DNA of 64,000 nt from Streptomyces sp. 130 (GCF_007096885.1 NZ_VJNO01000008.1:1-64000), one strand, 5' to 3'; counted from the first letter of the stretch, positions 35,913-45,191 are shown. The notes: generated by a model from the sequence alone, not told the origin. A program made the numbers and translations.

Positions 35913-37151
35913 TCAGGTGGCGGGAACGGTGGCCTGCGACCACGGCTCGCCACGGAAGGCGCGCTGCCGGAGCGAGGCGAACAAGGCGTCGAGTTCGGCG
36001 AGATGATTCTGGTGCAGAAGTTTCATCGAGTCGATCTTTTTGACCTTCTCGGCGAATTCTTCCTGCACCGCGATGGGCGGCAAGGAAATCTTCAGTTCCT
36101 TCAGGTGACTGGGGCCGAAATTCAGCTGGGCAGACCCGGTGACCCGCCGGGTGATCTGACTCCGGAACTCCACGCCGTTCAGCCAAGACCGCAAGTAGTA
36201 GAGGTCGGAAACCCCGGGGATCGACTTGAACCGGATGGTGCTGGTATTCATGCACAGCGGAAGCAGCGCACCGTCAACGAAGGACCCGCGGGTGCGCAGC
36301 AGTCCGTCATCGTCGATGGAGATACCGGAGCTGGCGATGACCAGGTCGCCCGCATCCACGAGAAAATGGGAGTATCGCCCGTGCGCCTCCTCGGCAGAGA
36401 TGTACCGATGAGTCTTGCCGAGGTTCAACTCCCCGTTCTTCTCGATGTTCCCGACGTTCAGCAGCTTGACGCCGCTCTCGACGAACTGCCACTTCCGGAT
36501 CCCGGGACCCTCTTGAAACCAGAAGGCTTCGGGCAGCTCCATCTGGCGGCAGCCGGGGAGATCGGCGTGGAAGACGTCGAGGAAGATCGAGTGGGCAAGG
36601 CTGTCGAGGAGAGCGACGGCCTTGCGGCGCTTGGCGCGCAGCGCATCCACCTGGTCGAGCACCTGCACGATCCGCTTCTGCGCGGCGATCGGCGGCACCG
36701 CGACCTTCAAGCCGAGCAGCGCCTCCCGGCCGACAGTCGCCTGGTTCACCCACTGCCGGCACATTGATTTGAAGTGGCCCGCTTCGAAGCGACTCTGCAA
36801 CCAGCGCGCGAGGAAACGCGGTTCCAGTCTCTCGCTCTCCACCCTGAGGCGAATGAAGTGATTACTGAAGGCGACGGGCTCTTCCAAGCCAGGGAAGTGA
36901 AGAGTTTTCCCCACCAGATCCGGGCTGTTCGTCGCATTGAACAGCACATCCCCCGCCGACAAGGTCGAGGAGGGCAACGCCGCATGATCCCGTGGAACGT
37001 ACCGCTTGCGCGAGAGGTCGATTTCCCCCGTCCGCGTTACGTTGTTCATCCGCAGCTGGAAGACACCGTCGGGGTCTTCCTCACCGCAGGCGAATCCCGG
37101 CTTCGCCTCGGTGACCAGATCGGAGAGCGGCACTACTGGATAGGCGCTCAT
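35913..37151 (-). CDS. hsdS: Type I restriction-modification specificity subunit (HsdS)
   Basis: DNA-recognition subunit of 412 residues. Two target recognition domains (about 1-150 and 205-355) are each followed by a helical spacer: VPPIAAQKRIVQVLDQVDAL and LPPIAVQEEFAEKVKKIDSM. Its ATG at 37151 overlaps the hsdM stop (ATGA). The DNA is noticeably less GC-rich than the flanking core genes, fitting a horizontally exchanged locus. The recognition sequence cannot be read from the protein. Confidence 0.94.
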   Translation of the reverse strand: MSAYPVVPLSDLVTEAKPGFACGEEDPDGVFQLRMNNVTRTGEIDLSRKRYVPRDHAALPSSTLSAGDVLFNATNSPDLVGKTLHFPGLEEPVAFSNHFIRLRVESERLEPRFLARWLQSRFEAGHFKSMCRQWVNQATVGREALLGLKVAVPPIAAQKRIVQVLDQVDALRAKRRKAVALLDSLAHSIFLDVFHADLPGCRQMELPEAFWFQEGPGIRKWQFVESGVKLLNVGNIEKNGELNLGKTHRYISAEEAHGRYSHFLVDAGDLVIASSGISIDDDGLLRTRGSFVDGALLPLCMNTSTIRFKSIPGVSDLYYLRSWLNGVEFRSQITRRVTGSAQLNFGPSHLKELKISLPPIAVQEEFAEKVKKIDSMKLLHQNHLAELDALFASLRQRAFRGEPWSQATVPAT

Positions 37152-38668
37152 ACCAGCAGCCCCTTCAGCTCGCTCATGCCCTGCTGGATCTCGGCCTCAA
37201 GGCTCGCCAGTTCGTCAAGGATCTCGGCCGGCGCTCGGTGCTCGGCCTCCTCGTAGACGATCTCCTTGTATCGGTTCAGGCTCAGGTCGTAGCCCTGCGC
37301 GGCGATGTCTGCCTTCGGGACGCAGAAGCTCTGCTCGGTGCGGTCACGCTGTTGCTCGCTGCCGTTGCGGAGCTGCCAGCGGCGCAGCACGTCGGGAAGG
37401 TTGTTCTTCTCGTGCTCCGCGTCGATCAGCCTGCCCGCCGCCGGGACGGGGCCGAGTTTGTCCTCGGACAGCATCGGCGAGCGCTTGTCGTCCAGACTCC
37501 AGCCATCGGCTGTGACCTCGTAGAACCAGACGTTGTCCGTGCCGCCGCTATTCGTCTTGGTGAAGAAGAGAATCGCCGTCGACACACCCGCGTACGGCTT
37601 GAAGACACCGCTCGGCAGCTTCACCACGGCGTCGAGCTTATGATCTTCGACGAGAATCTTCCGGAGTTCCTTGTGTGCCTTGGTGGAGCCGAACAGCACA
37701 CCATCGGGCACGATCACCGCGGCACGGCCGCCCGGCTTGAGCAGGCGCAGGAACAGAGCCAGGAACAGCAACTCGGTCTTCTTCGTCTTGACGACCGCCT
37801 GCAGGTCCTTCGCCGTCGCGTCGTAGTCGAGGCTGCCCGCGAAGGGCGGATTGGCCAGGATCAGCGAGTACCGCTCAGCCTCTCCTGCCGCGCTCTCCGC
37901 GAGCGAGTCACGGTAGCGAATGTCCGGGTTCTCCACCTCGTGCTGGAGCATGTTCATCGAGCCGATCCGCAGCATGGTGCTGTCGAAGTCGAAGCCGTGG
38001 AACATGCTCTCGTTGAAGTGCTGACGCTGCGCCGGCTCCAGCAGAGCCTCGTGATGGGTCCGGCTGACGTACTCCGCCGAGGCGACGAGGAAGCCCGCCG
38101 TCCCGCAGGCCGGGTCACAGATCTCGTCCTTCGGCCCCGGGGCCGTCATCTCCACCATCAGGCGGATGATGTGGCGCGGCGTACGGAACTGCCCGTTGTG
38201 CCCCGCCGTCGCGATCTTCCCGAGCATGTACTCGTACAGGTCGCCCTTGACGTCCCGGTCACCGAGCGGGATCTCGTCGAGCATGTCGACGACCTTCGCC
38301 AACAGGTTCGGCGTCGTGATCGTGAACCGCGCGTCCCGCATGTGGTGGGAGTACGTCGAGCCCTCGCCGCCCAGGTGGCGCAGCCACGGGAACACTCCGT
38401 CTCGCACCAGGGTGAGCATGTTCTCCGGTGCCTCGTTGGTGAAACGGGACCAGCGCAGCCGGTCGGTCTCGGCGGTGTAGACCGGGTTCTCGATCGACCG
38501 GCCTGTGCGGTTGGCCTTGTTCTCCTTCGCCGTCTGGAGGTCGTCCAGGCGGCGGATGAACATCAGGTAGGTGATCTGCTCGATCACCTCCAGGGGATTC
38601 GAGATCCCACCCGACCAGAAGGCGTCCCAGACTCGGTCGATCTTGCTCTTCAACTCACCCGTAATCAC
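37148..38668 (-). CDS. hsdM: Type I restriction-modification N6-adenine methyltransferase (HsdM)
   Basis: Methyltransferase subunit of 506 residues, starting at GTG 38668. An HsdM_N helical region (residues 1-130) is followed by the catalytic domain with AdoMet-binding motif DPACGTAGFLVAS and catalytic motif IV NPPF. The C-terminus has helices that contact HsdS. It protects host DNA and, with HsdS, forms the core of the restriction complex. No clear ribosome-binding site precedes the GTG. It is the first gene of the operon. Confidence 0.95.
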   Translation of the reverse strand: MITGELKSKIDRVWDAFWSGGISNPLEVIEQITYLMFIRRLDDLQTAKENKANRTGRSIENPVYTAETDRLRWSRFTNEAPENMLTLVRDGVFPWLRHLGGEGSTYSHHMRDARFTITTPNLLAKVVDMLDEIPLGDRDVKGDLYEYMLGKIATAGHNGQFRTPRHIIRLMVEMTAPGPKDEICDPACGTAGFLVASAEYVSRTHHEALLEPAQRQHFNESMFHGFDFDSTMLRIGSMNMLQHEVENPDIRYRDSLAESAAGEAERYSLILANPPFAGSLDYDATAKDLQAVVKTKKTELLFLALFLRLLKPGGRAAVIVPDGVLFGSTKAHKELRKILVEDHKLDAVVKLPSGVFKPYAGVSTAILFFTKTNSGGTDNVWFYEVTADGWSLDDKRSPMLSEDKLGPVPAAGRLIDAEHEKNNLPDVLRRWQLRNGSEQQRDRTEQSFCVPKADIAAQGYDLSLNRYKEIVYEEAEHRAPAEILDELASLEAEIQQGMSELKGLLV

Positions 38669-38941
38669 AGCCGAAGGCTAACCGACCCCACTGACACGGC
38701 CCACAAAGTGCCGCTCCGCGACCGGGCCGGCACGGTCGGTGGCCCTCTCCCCCGGTGCAGCCGAAATCCACAGGTGGGTGACGGGCGAAGGCAGCGAGGG
38801 GACGGACATCGGAACGCCTCCCCCGGCCAGTGATCAACGAGCGTCCTTCACGGGCCCCCCGACTCTCACCTTCCGCATGCTGTCAGCGCAGCCCGGTGAT
38901 ACAGCGAAGCCTTCCCCATACTCTGCCGAGCCCCGCCCACG

Positions 38942-39118
38942 GTGATCACCCGCCGGGGCGAGCAGGTCGCCGCCGTCGTCTCCATCGAGGTGCTGCGCAA
39001 CTACCAGAAGCGGGAAGAGCGCGAGATCAACCGGATCATCGACGAGCGCATGGCCAACCCGGCGCCCGGCATCCCGGTCGAGGATGTCACGAGGGAGACG
39101 CCGGCACGCGGTGAGTGA
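38942..39118 (+). pseudogene. Remnant of a Phd/YefM-type antitoxin
   Basis: The 58-codon stretch VITRRGEQVAAVVSIEVLRN, followed by a charged helix (REINRIIDER), matches the middle and C-terminal parts of Phd-family antitoxins. The usual N-terminal strand and helix (about 25-30 residues) are missing. An in-frame TGA lies about 40 nt upstream and no substitute N-terminus is seen in other frames. Its end overlaps the toxin remnant by 8 nt, the normal arrangement for such pairs. It probably no longer makes a working repressor. Confidence 0.6.
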
Positions 39119-39373
39119 GTACGGAACCGTCTTCCGCCCCGAGGTGCAGTCCGAACTCCGGTTGATCCCGCGCGACATGGCGCAGCGCATCCTGGCCAAG
39201 CCGACCGGGCTGGAGGCCGACCCCCTCGGCTGCCACACCACCGCACTCGCGTCCCAGCCCGAACGGCGCCCCTGCGCGTCGACGACCACCACGTCGTCTA
39301 CACCATCGACAACGGTGGACCGGTGGTCGGGGTCGTCCATATGGAACACCGCTCTACGGTTTACGACACCTGA
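39111..39373 (+). pseudogene. Frameshifted RelE/ParE-family toxin gene
   Basis: The N-terminal half reads VSEYGTVFRPEVQSELRLIP and continues to about 39270 in one frame. The C-terminal half (LRVDDHHVVYTIDNGG, then GVVHMEHRSTVYDT) continues in another frame and ends at TGA 39371-39373. Together they give the ordinary RelE layout. The switch point is near 39262-39275, and loss of one base would explain it. With the truncated antitoxin just upstream, this is a decayed toxin-antitoxin module beside the restriction operon. Confidence 0.65.
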
Positions 39374-39428
39374 GTGGTGCTGACCACCCGTCAGGACATC
39401 CATCACCCCCATCCGGCACGGTGACGGC

Positions 39429-39462
39429 GAAGGGGCCGGACTCGACAGAGCCCGACCCCTTC
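39429..39462 (-). terminator. Terminator after ychF
   Basis: A bulged hairpin: GAAGGGG pairs with CCCCTTC, then CGG with CCG and CTC with GAG, with single mismatches between. It lies 47 nt beyond the ychF stop. Confidence 0.6.
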
Positions 39463-39508
39463 CGGCTTCGGCGTTTGACTCAACACCTCACGTGCGGCAA
39501 TCGCACGA

Positions 39509-40597
39509 CTACACGTTGAAGCGGAACTCCACCACGTCGCCGTCCTGCATCACGTATTCCTTGCCCTCCATGCGGGCCTTGCCCGCTGCGCGGGCTTCGG
39601 CCACCGAGCCGGCTTCCACCAGGTCTTCGAAGGAGATGACCTCCGCCTTGATGAAGCCCTTCTGGAAGTCGGTGTGGATGACGCCGGCCGCCTCGGGGGC
39701 CGTGGCGCCCTTCTTGATGGTCCAGGCGCGGGTTTCCTTCGGGCCTGCCGTCAGGTACGTCTGGAGGCCCAGGGTGTCGAAGCCGACGCGGCCGAGGGTG
39801 GCGAGGCCGGGTTCTTCCTGGCCCATGGACTGGAGGAGTTCCAGGGCCTCGTCGTCGTCCAGCTCGATCAGCTCGGACTCGATCTTGGCGTTCAGGAAGA
39901 TGGCCTCGGCGGGGGCGACCAGGGCGCGCTGTTCGTTCTTGAAGTCCTCGTCCACCAGCTCGTCCTCGTCCACGTTGAACACGTAGATGAACGGCTTGGT
40001 GGTGAGGAGGTGGAGCTCGTGGAGGAGGCGGCCCTTCTCGGTGGAGGCTGTGATGCCCGCGTGGAAGAGGGTGTCGCCGGCTTCGAGGATCTTCTGCGCC
40101 TCCTCGACCGCGGCCAGGACCGCGACCTTCTCCTTCTGGAGGCGGGACTCCTTCTGGAGGCGCGGGATCGCCTTCTCGACCGACTGGAGGTCCGCGAGGA
40201 TCAGCTCCGTGTTGATCGTCTCGATGTCGTCCTTCGGCGAGACCTTGCCGTCGACGTGGACGACGTTCTCGTCCTTGAACGCGCGGATGACCTGGCAGAT
40301 CGCGTCCGACTCGCGGATGTTCGCGAGGAACTTGTTGCCCAGGCCCTCGCCCTCGCTCGCGCCCCGGACGATCCCCGCGATGTCCACGAAGTCCACGGTC
40401 GCCGGCAGGATCTTCTGCGAGTCGAAGATCTTCGCCAGGACGTCCAGACGGCGGTCCGGGACGCCGACCACGCCGACGTTCGGCTCGATCGTGGCGAACG
40501 GGTAGTTGGCCGCCAGCACGTCGTTCTTGGTCAGGGCGTTGAACAGGGTCGACTTGCCGACATTCGGCAGTCCGACGATTCCGATACTAGTACTCAT
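39509..40597 (-). CDS. ychF: Redox-regulated ATPase YchF (Obg/OLA1 family)
   Basis: Universally conserved P-loop protein of 362 residues that prefers ATP and associates with ribosomes. G1 is GLPNVGKSTLFNALT (residue 8 on). The Obg-type segment DIAGIVRGASEGEGLGNKFL follows at about 70. A coiled-coil insert lies around 130-190 and the C-terminal TGS domain ends VMQDGDVVEFRFNV. It is a single-gene unit with its own terminator. No clear ribosome-binding site precedes ATG 40597. Confidence 0.96.
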   Translation of the reverse strand: MSTSIGIVGLPNVGKSTLFNALTKNDVLAANYPFATIEPNVGVVGVPDRRLDVLAKIFDSQKILPATVDFVDIAGIVRGASEGEGLGNKFLANIRESDAICQVIRAFKDENVVHVDGKVSPKDDIETINTELILADLQSVEKAIPRLQKESRLQKEKVAVLAAVEEAQKILEAGDTLFHAGITASTEKGRLLHELHLLTTKPFIYVFNVDEDELVDEDFKNEQRALVAPAEAIFLNAKIESELIELDDDEALELLQSMGQEEPGLATLGRVGFDTLGLQTYLTAGPKETRAWTIKKGATAPEAAGVIHTDFQKGFIKAEVISFEDLVEAGSVAEARAAGKARMEGKEYVMQDGDVVEFRFNV

Positions 40598-40716
40598 GCC
40601 ACAAACGTCCGCTCAGGATCAAGAAGGGTGGGGTCGGCCGCGGCGGCAGCCCAGGCGCGCCATCGTCCACGTGCGCGTATCACGGTACAGGGACCGGAGC
40701 GCGTAGCTCTCCTTGG

Positions 40717-41931
40717 TCAGAACCAGTGCAGGCAGTGCGGGGCGGGGTCGCTCGCGAACAGCGCGTCGGCGCGGGCGGCGGCGGCCGGGTCGTGGGACCG
40801 GATGTGGCCGGCCCGTACGAGTGTGCTCGGGCGGGTGCCGCCGAGGTAGACCGCGCCCAGGTCCCGTACGTCCAGCGACAGGTCGGGCCGCCGGTCCGTG
40901 GGCACGCACTCCGCCTCGCCGTCCCGGACGGTCAGCAGGTAGCGGCCGTGCTCGCCCAGGAAGGGGTCGTCGACGTCCAGGACGAGCTCCCCGTCCGTGC
41001 ACCACCCGCGCTCCGTCAGCGCACGCGGTACGTCGAGGATGCGCACCCAGAGCCAGTCGGTGACGCCGCCGACCTCGCCGGCCCGGAGGTCCGCGAGCCG
41101 CCAGCGCAGCGGGTGCTCGGCCGGGACGTGCCGGAACACCACCTGGGAGACCAGGTCGTGGCCGAGGGCGTACCGGGCGAGGGCGGTGAAGGCCGCGTCG
41201 TCGGCGGCGATGGTCTCGTCCACCGTCAGGGTGCCGGAGTCCGTCGAGTAGCTCGCGTACCCGTCCGGCGTACCGTCCGCGTCCCGGTGTACGGCCACGT
41301 AGCGAGGTGCCCGGGAGACCGGCGGCTGGCCGGCGCCGAGGTCCCACCAGCGGTGCGGCCGGGACAGCGCGCCGGGCTGCGCGCGGCGGTACCGGTCGTA
41401 GACCGCTTCGAGGATGTCGCCGCAGTCGGCCCGCCGCAGGACCTCGACGGTGCCGGTGCCGTCCTCGGCCGCTCCGCCCCGCGGCTCCGCCCAGTCCGCC
41501 CGGTGCCGCGGCACCGTCAGCCGCGCCGTGGACGTCGCGGGGCCGTATCCGAAGCGGCCGTAGATCCCCGCCTCCGAGGCCAGCAGCACCGACAGGAACT
41601 CGCCCCGCTCCCGCACATCGGCGAGCTGGTGGCGCATCATCGCGCCGAGCACGCCGCGTCGCCGGTGCGAGGGCACGACGCCGACGGCGGTCACTCCGGC
41701 GGCCGGGACGGGTTTCCCGCCGGGCAGGGTGAGCTCGAAGGAGTACGCGGCGGCGGTGCCCACGGGCCTTCCGTCCGGTGCGACGGCGAACAGGCCGCGG
41801 TCCATCTCCAGCGCCGACCACCAGCGTCCGCCGTCCGCGACCGGGGTCTCCGGGAACTGCCCGAAGGCCGTGTGGACGGTCTCGACGAAGGCCTCGAAGT
41901 CCTCGTCGGTGGTGGGGCGGATCTCTATCAC
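40717..41931 (-). CDS. Eis-family GNAT acetyltransferase
   Basis: A 404-residue acetyltransferase with the Eis layout: two GNAT folds and a C-terminal sterol-carrier-like domain. The acetyl-CoA loop is VVPSHRRRGVLGAMM (about residue 88). The catalytic Tyr is in GIYGRFGYGPA and the chain ends in a Phe carboxylate (HWF), both as in mycobacterial Eis. Eis enzymes acetylate amines at several positions on aminoglycosides and other substrates; here the substrate is unknown. The GTG start at 41931 has a GAGGAG site. It lies downstream of the iron-uptake operon with a 67-nt gap. Confidence 0.92.
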   Translation of the reverse strand: MIEIRPTTDEDFEAFVETVHTAFGQFPETPVADGGRWWSALEMDRGLFAVAPDGRPVGTAAAYSFELTLPGGKPVPAAGVTAVGVVPSHRRRGVLGAMMRHQLADVRERGEFLSVLLASEAGIYGRFGYGPATSTARLTVPRHRADWAEPRGGAAEDGTGTVEVLRRADCGDILEAVYDRYRRAQPGALSRPHRWWDLGAGQPPVSRAPRYVAVHRDADGTPDGYASYSTDSGTLTVDETIAADDAAFTALARYALGHDLVSQVVFRHVPAEHPLRWRLADLRAGEVGGVTDWLWVRILDVPRALTERGWCTDGELVLDVDDPFLGEHGRYLLTVRDGEAECVPTDRRPDLSLDVRDLGAVYLGGTRPSTLVRAGHIRSHDPAAAARADALFASDPAPHCLHWF

Positions 41932-41998
41932 TGCCGCGTCTCCTCGGGTTACGGAAAGGGGCCAGGCTACGGGTGGTCCCGCGCCGGGCGCACCGGGA

Positions 41999-43075
41999 TT
42001 ACTCGTGGGCGGAGCGCAGCGTCACGGCCCCGCGAAAGCCCCCGGGCGCCATCCTCGACATCGCGTCCAGCGACGCGTCCGGCACCGGCAGGAGATGGGC
42101 GTCGACCCAGGTGTCCCCGGTCGCGCCGTTGGCCCAGGGGTCGTCGATCACCACGGCACCGGGCACGGTGCCGTGGCAGAGCACCCAGTGCGGCACCTCG
42201 AAGCCGTGCATCGCGGCGAGCGAGAGGAGCAGGAGCACGTGCTCCCGCCGGCCGATCGCCTCCCGGACCGCGCTCAGGGAGAGGTGGTCCGGGTCGACCG
42301 GGACGCCGATGCGCTCGGCCTCCGTACGGGACACCCGCTGGAGCAGCGCGCGCCACTCCTGGTCGCCCGGCGCGAGGTGGTCGAGCATGACCGGCCGGTC
42401 CGTGTCGAGGTGGACCGTCACCTGGGACGACGGCTGTGCCCGGCGCAGGGCGACGCCCAGGCCGACGGGCTCGCAGGCCATGAAGTTGGTCGCGTCGCGC
42501 CACAGCGTCAGCTCCGCCCGGCGGTCCAGCGCCTCGCGCGGCAGGAGGCCGGCGTGCGCCTGCGCGACGAGGGCGGCGACGGCCCCGCAGCTGAAGTGGG
42601 TGGTCTGCCCGTAGTACGGAGGCGGGGTCACCGTCCCGTCGTTCAGCCAGCGGACGTAACCGGCGGCCGGCCCGTTCGCCCCCTCCGACTGCGAGAGCGG
42701 CGGGCCGAGGGGCGTGAAGCCCGCGGCGGCGGCCTCCTGCGGTGTGACCGTCCACCCCTCCCACTTCAGCTGCACGAGCCCCCGGTCGCGCGCGTGGGCG
42801 GCGACGGCCTCGACGACGGCCGGTACGTCGCCCACGGCGTCCACGATCTTCAGGTACGCCGTGCCCGGGCGGGCGGTCACGAGCGCGGCGCCCGTCCACT
42901 CCGCGCCGTCACCGGGAACGGCGACGAGGCGCGGGGCGTGGGCGGAGCGGTCGACGGCGGCCCAGCGCTCGGCCACCTCCGCGGGTCCGGGCGGGGCCGG
43001 TGCGGCGCCGGGCTCGTACGGCATGACGATGCTGTTCACGGACGGCATGAACCCTTCTCGTAGGGACGACGGCAT
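41999..43075 (-). CDS. C39-like cysteine peptidase fold protein in the iron-uptake operon
   Basis: About 358 residues. The C-terminal half (about 155-340) looks like a papain-like C39 domain, with candidate Cys in THFSCGAVAALVAQ, His in PHWVLCHG and Asp in VVIDDPWANG. The N-terminal 120 residues resemble a divergent acetyltransferase-type fold (VVEAVAAHARDRGLVQLKWEG). There is no signal peptide, so it should be cytoplasmic. Starts at ATG 43075 or 43048 both have plausible ribosome-binding sites. It follows the siderophore permease gene by 19 nt and probably shares its transcript. The role is unknown; release of iron by cleaving or modifying a peptide siderophore is one idea. Confidence 0.78.
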   Translation of the reverse strand: MPSSLREGFMPSVNSIVMPYEPGAAPAPPGPAEVAERWAAVDRSAHAPRLVAVPGDGAEWTGAALVTARPGTAYLKIVDAVGDVPAVVEAVAAHARDRGLVQLKWEGWTVTPQEAAAAGFTPLGPPLSQSEGANGPAAGYVRWLNDGTVTPPPYYGQTTHFSCGAVAALVAQAHAGLLPREALDRRAELTLWRDATNFMACEPVGLGVALRRAQPSSQVTVHLDTDRPVMLDHLAPGDQEWRALLQRVSRTEAERIGVPVDPDHLSLSAVREAIGRREHVLLLLSLAAMHGFEVPHWVLCHGTVPGAVVIDDPWANGATGDTWVDAHLLPVPDASLDAMSRMAPGGFRGAVTLRSAHE

Positions 43076-43094
43076 TCGAGTGCTCCGGAGGACG

Positions 43095-45191
43095 TCACGC
43101 GCGGGACTGCTTCAGCACCCACACGAAGTACGGCGCACCGACCAGCGCGATCATCAGCCCGGCCGGTACCTGGGAAGGGGCCGCGACGGTGCGCCCGAGC
43201 GCGTCCGCCACGCACACCAGCACCCCGCCGAGCAGCATCGCGACCGGGATCGCCCGGGCCTGCCGGGCGCCCACCAGGGAACGGGCGAGGTGCGGGGCGA
43301 CGAGCCCGACGAAGCCGACGACACCGATGGCGATCACGCTGAGCGCGGCGAGCACCGCGGCGATCGCCAGGGCGGTGAACCGGGTGCGCTCCACCCTGAC
43401 GCCGACGATGCGCGGGGTGTCCTCGTCGACGGCGAGCAGGTCGAGCCGTTCGCGCATGGCCAGCAGTACGGGGAGGGCGAGGGCCAGGGCGACGGCGACC
43501 GGGACGGTGTCGGCGAACGTACGGCCGTAGGTCGTGCCGGAGAGCCAGGTGAAGATGCGGGGGGTGTCGTACGGGTCGGCGCGCAGCAGCAGGAACGTGG
43601 TCACGGCGCTGAGGCCGTAGCCCACGCCGATGCCGATCAGGACGAATCGGTCGGGCAGGAAGCCCCCGCGCCAGGCCAGCAGGGCGATCACCGCGAAGGT
43701 GGCCAGCCCGGCCGCGACGGCGACCGCGACGAGCACCGTCCGTCCGCCGCCGAGCCCCGAGGTGACGACGCCCGCGGCGCCGAGACCGGCGCCCGCCGTG
43801 ATGCCGAGGATGCCCGGCTCGGCGAGCGGGTTGCGTACGGTGCCCTGCACCACGCATCCGGCGAGTCCGAGCGCCATGCCGGCGAGGACGGCGGCGGTGA
43901 CCCGGGGCACCCGGTCGTCGAGGGCGGCCCCGATCAGGTCGGGGGCGGTGCCCTGGAGCCAGAGGGCGAGGTCCCCGGTCTTCAGCCAGAGGCTTCCCGC
44001 CAGGGTGCCGACGAGAGCGGCCGCGGCCAGCAGGACCGCCGCGCCGGTCACGACGAGGAGGTAGGCGCGCCCAGACCGTGCGGCGACCCGGGCCCTCGGG
44101 GGCTGCTGGGCGCGGCCCGTGTCGCGCAGCCGGAGCGCGAGGACCACGATCACGACGGAGCCGAGCAGGGCGGTCGGCACCCCGGTCGGGATGGAGGCCG
44201 CCCCGTCCGCCCCCTGCACCGCGCGCAGGACCGCGTCCGCGAGCAGGATGAGCAGTGCGCCGAGCAGGCCGGCCGCGGGGATCAGGAGCAGGTGGCGGCG
44301 GAGCGCGCGGACGCGCCCGGCGATCAGGCGGGCCAGGACGGGGGCGCCGAGGCCGACGAACGCCATCGGGCCCGCCAGGGTCACCGCGGTGCTGGTCAGG
44401 AGGACCGCGCAGCCCACGGCGAGCAGCCGGGTGCTCCGGATCGGCACGCCGAAGGTGGCGGCGGTGTCGTCGCCCAGGTTCATCACGTCCAGCCGCCGGG
44501 ACAGTGCCAGGGCGGCGCCGAGGACCACGACCACGAGGGGGATGGCGCGTACCGAGGCGTCGATGTTGAGCTGCGTGAGCGAGCCGCTGCCCCAGGCGTA
44601 GAGGCCGGTGGTGTTCTCCTTGAACAGGATGAGGAGCATCCCGGTCGCGGAGTCCAGGGCCATCGCCAGGGCCGATCCGGCGAGGATGAGGCGGGTGCCC
44701 GTGGTGCCCGCCGCCCGGCCCGCGAGGAGCAGGACGAGCACCGCCGCGACCAGGCCGCCGGCGAAGGCGACGACGCCCGAGGCCCACAGCGGTACGGAGA
44801 GGCCGAAGGCGGCGACGAGCGAGACGGCGAAGTAGGACCCGGCCGAGACCGCGAGGGTGTCGGGCGAGGCCAGCGCGTTGTGCGTGACGGACTGGAGGAG
44901 GGTGCCGGCGCAGCCGAGGGCGAAGCCCACCGCGACGCCCGCGAAGAGGCGCGGCAGCCGGGAGCCGGTGAGGATCTCGCCGACCGGCGCGCCGTCGGCG
45001 CTGTCCTGCTGCCCGGCGAGGTGGCGGATCAGGTCGCCGACGCCGACGCCCGACGTGCCCTGGGTCAGGTGCCACAGGCCCACCAGGACGGTCGCGGCGA
45101 GGAGGGCGGCCAGGACGGCCGCCCCGGCGGGAGCGCCGCCGCGGTCCTCGGGGGGACGGGCGGACGCTCCCTGTGCGCGTACGGCGCTCAC
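43095..45191 (-). CDS. Fused FecCD-family iron-siderophore ABC permease (double length)
   Basis: A 698-residue membrane protein made of two FecCD permease units in tandem (about 20-345 and 365-690), like FhuB of enteric bacteria. The repeated coupling motif appears as GFVGLVAPHLARSLVG in the second half and AFVGLGAPVLARLIAG in the first. About 20 helices are expected. Its GTG start at 45191 overlaps the stop of the binding-protein gene (GTGA). It forms the whole inner-membrane pore for Fe(III)-siderophore uptake. Confidence 0.94.
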   Translation of the reverse strand: MSAVRAQGASARPPEDRGGAPAGAAVLAALLAATVLVGLWHLTQGTSGVGVGDLIRHLAGQQDSADGAPVGEILTGSRLPRLFAGVAVGFALGCAGTLLQSVTHNALASPDTLAVSAGSYFAVSLVAAFGLSVPLWASGVVAFAGGLVAAVLVLLLAGRAAGTTGTRLILAGSALAMALDSATGMLLILFKENTTGLYAWGSGSLTQLNIDASVRAIPLVVVVLGAALALSRRLDVMNLGDDTAATFGVPIRSTRLLAVGCAVLLTSTAVTLAGPMAFVGLGAPVLARLIAGRVRALRRHLLLIPAAGLLGALLILLADAVLRAVQGADGAASIPTGVPTALLGSVVIVVLALRLRDTGRAQQPPRARVAARSGRAYLLVVTGAAVLLAAAALVGTLAGSLWLKTGDLALWLQGTAPDLIGAALDDRVPRVTAAVLAGMALGLAGCVVQGTVRNPLAEPGILGITAGAGLGAAGVVTSGLGGGRTVLVAVAVAAGLATFAVIALLAWRGGFLPDRFVLIGIGVGYGLSAVTTFLLLRADPYDTPRIFTWLSGTTYGRTFADTVPVAVALALALPVLLAMRERLDLLAVDEDTPRIVGVRVERTRFTALAIAAVLAALSVIAIGVVGFVGLVAPHLARSLVGARQARAIPVAMLLGGVLVCVADALGRTVAAPSQVPAGLMIALVGAPYFVWVLKQSRA

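Noticed and set aside
32560..36006. An 1148-codon plus-strand frame opposite hsdR
   Set aside because: The minus strand encodes a complete HsdR with all helicase motifs; the opposite frame is a shadow of its codon bias.
35845..36255. N-terminal extension of HsdR to 36255
   Set aside because: It would overlap the end of hsdS by over 300 nt and has no domain; the GTG at 35844 starts the expected DUF4145-like domain.
32374..39373. A prophage or integrative element around the restriction operon
   Set aside because: No integrase, attachment repeats or phage genes are present; only the defence genes and a decayed TA pair are visible.
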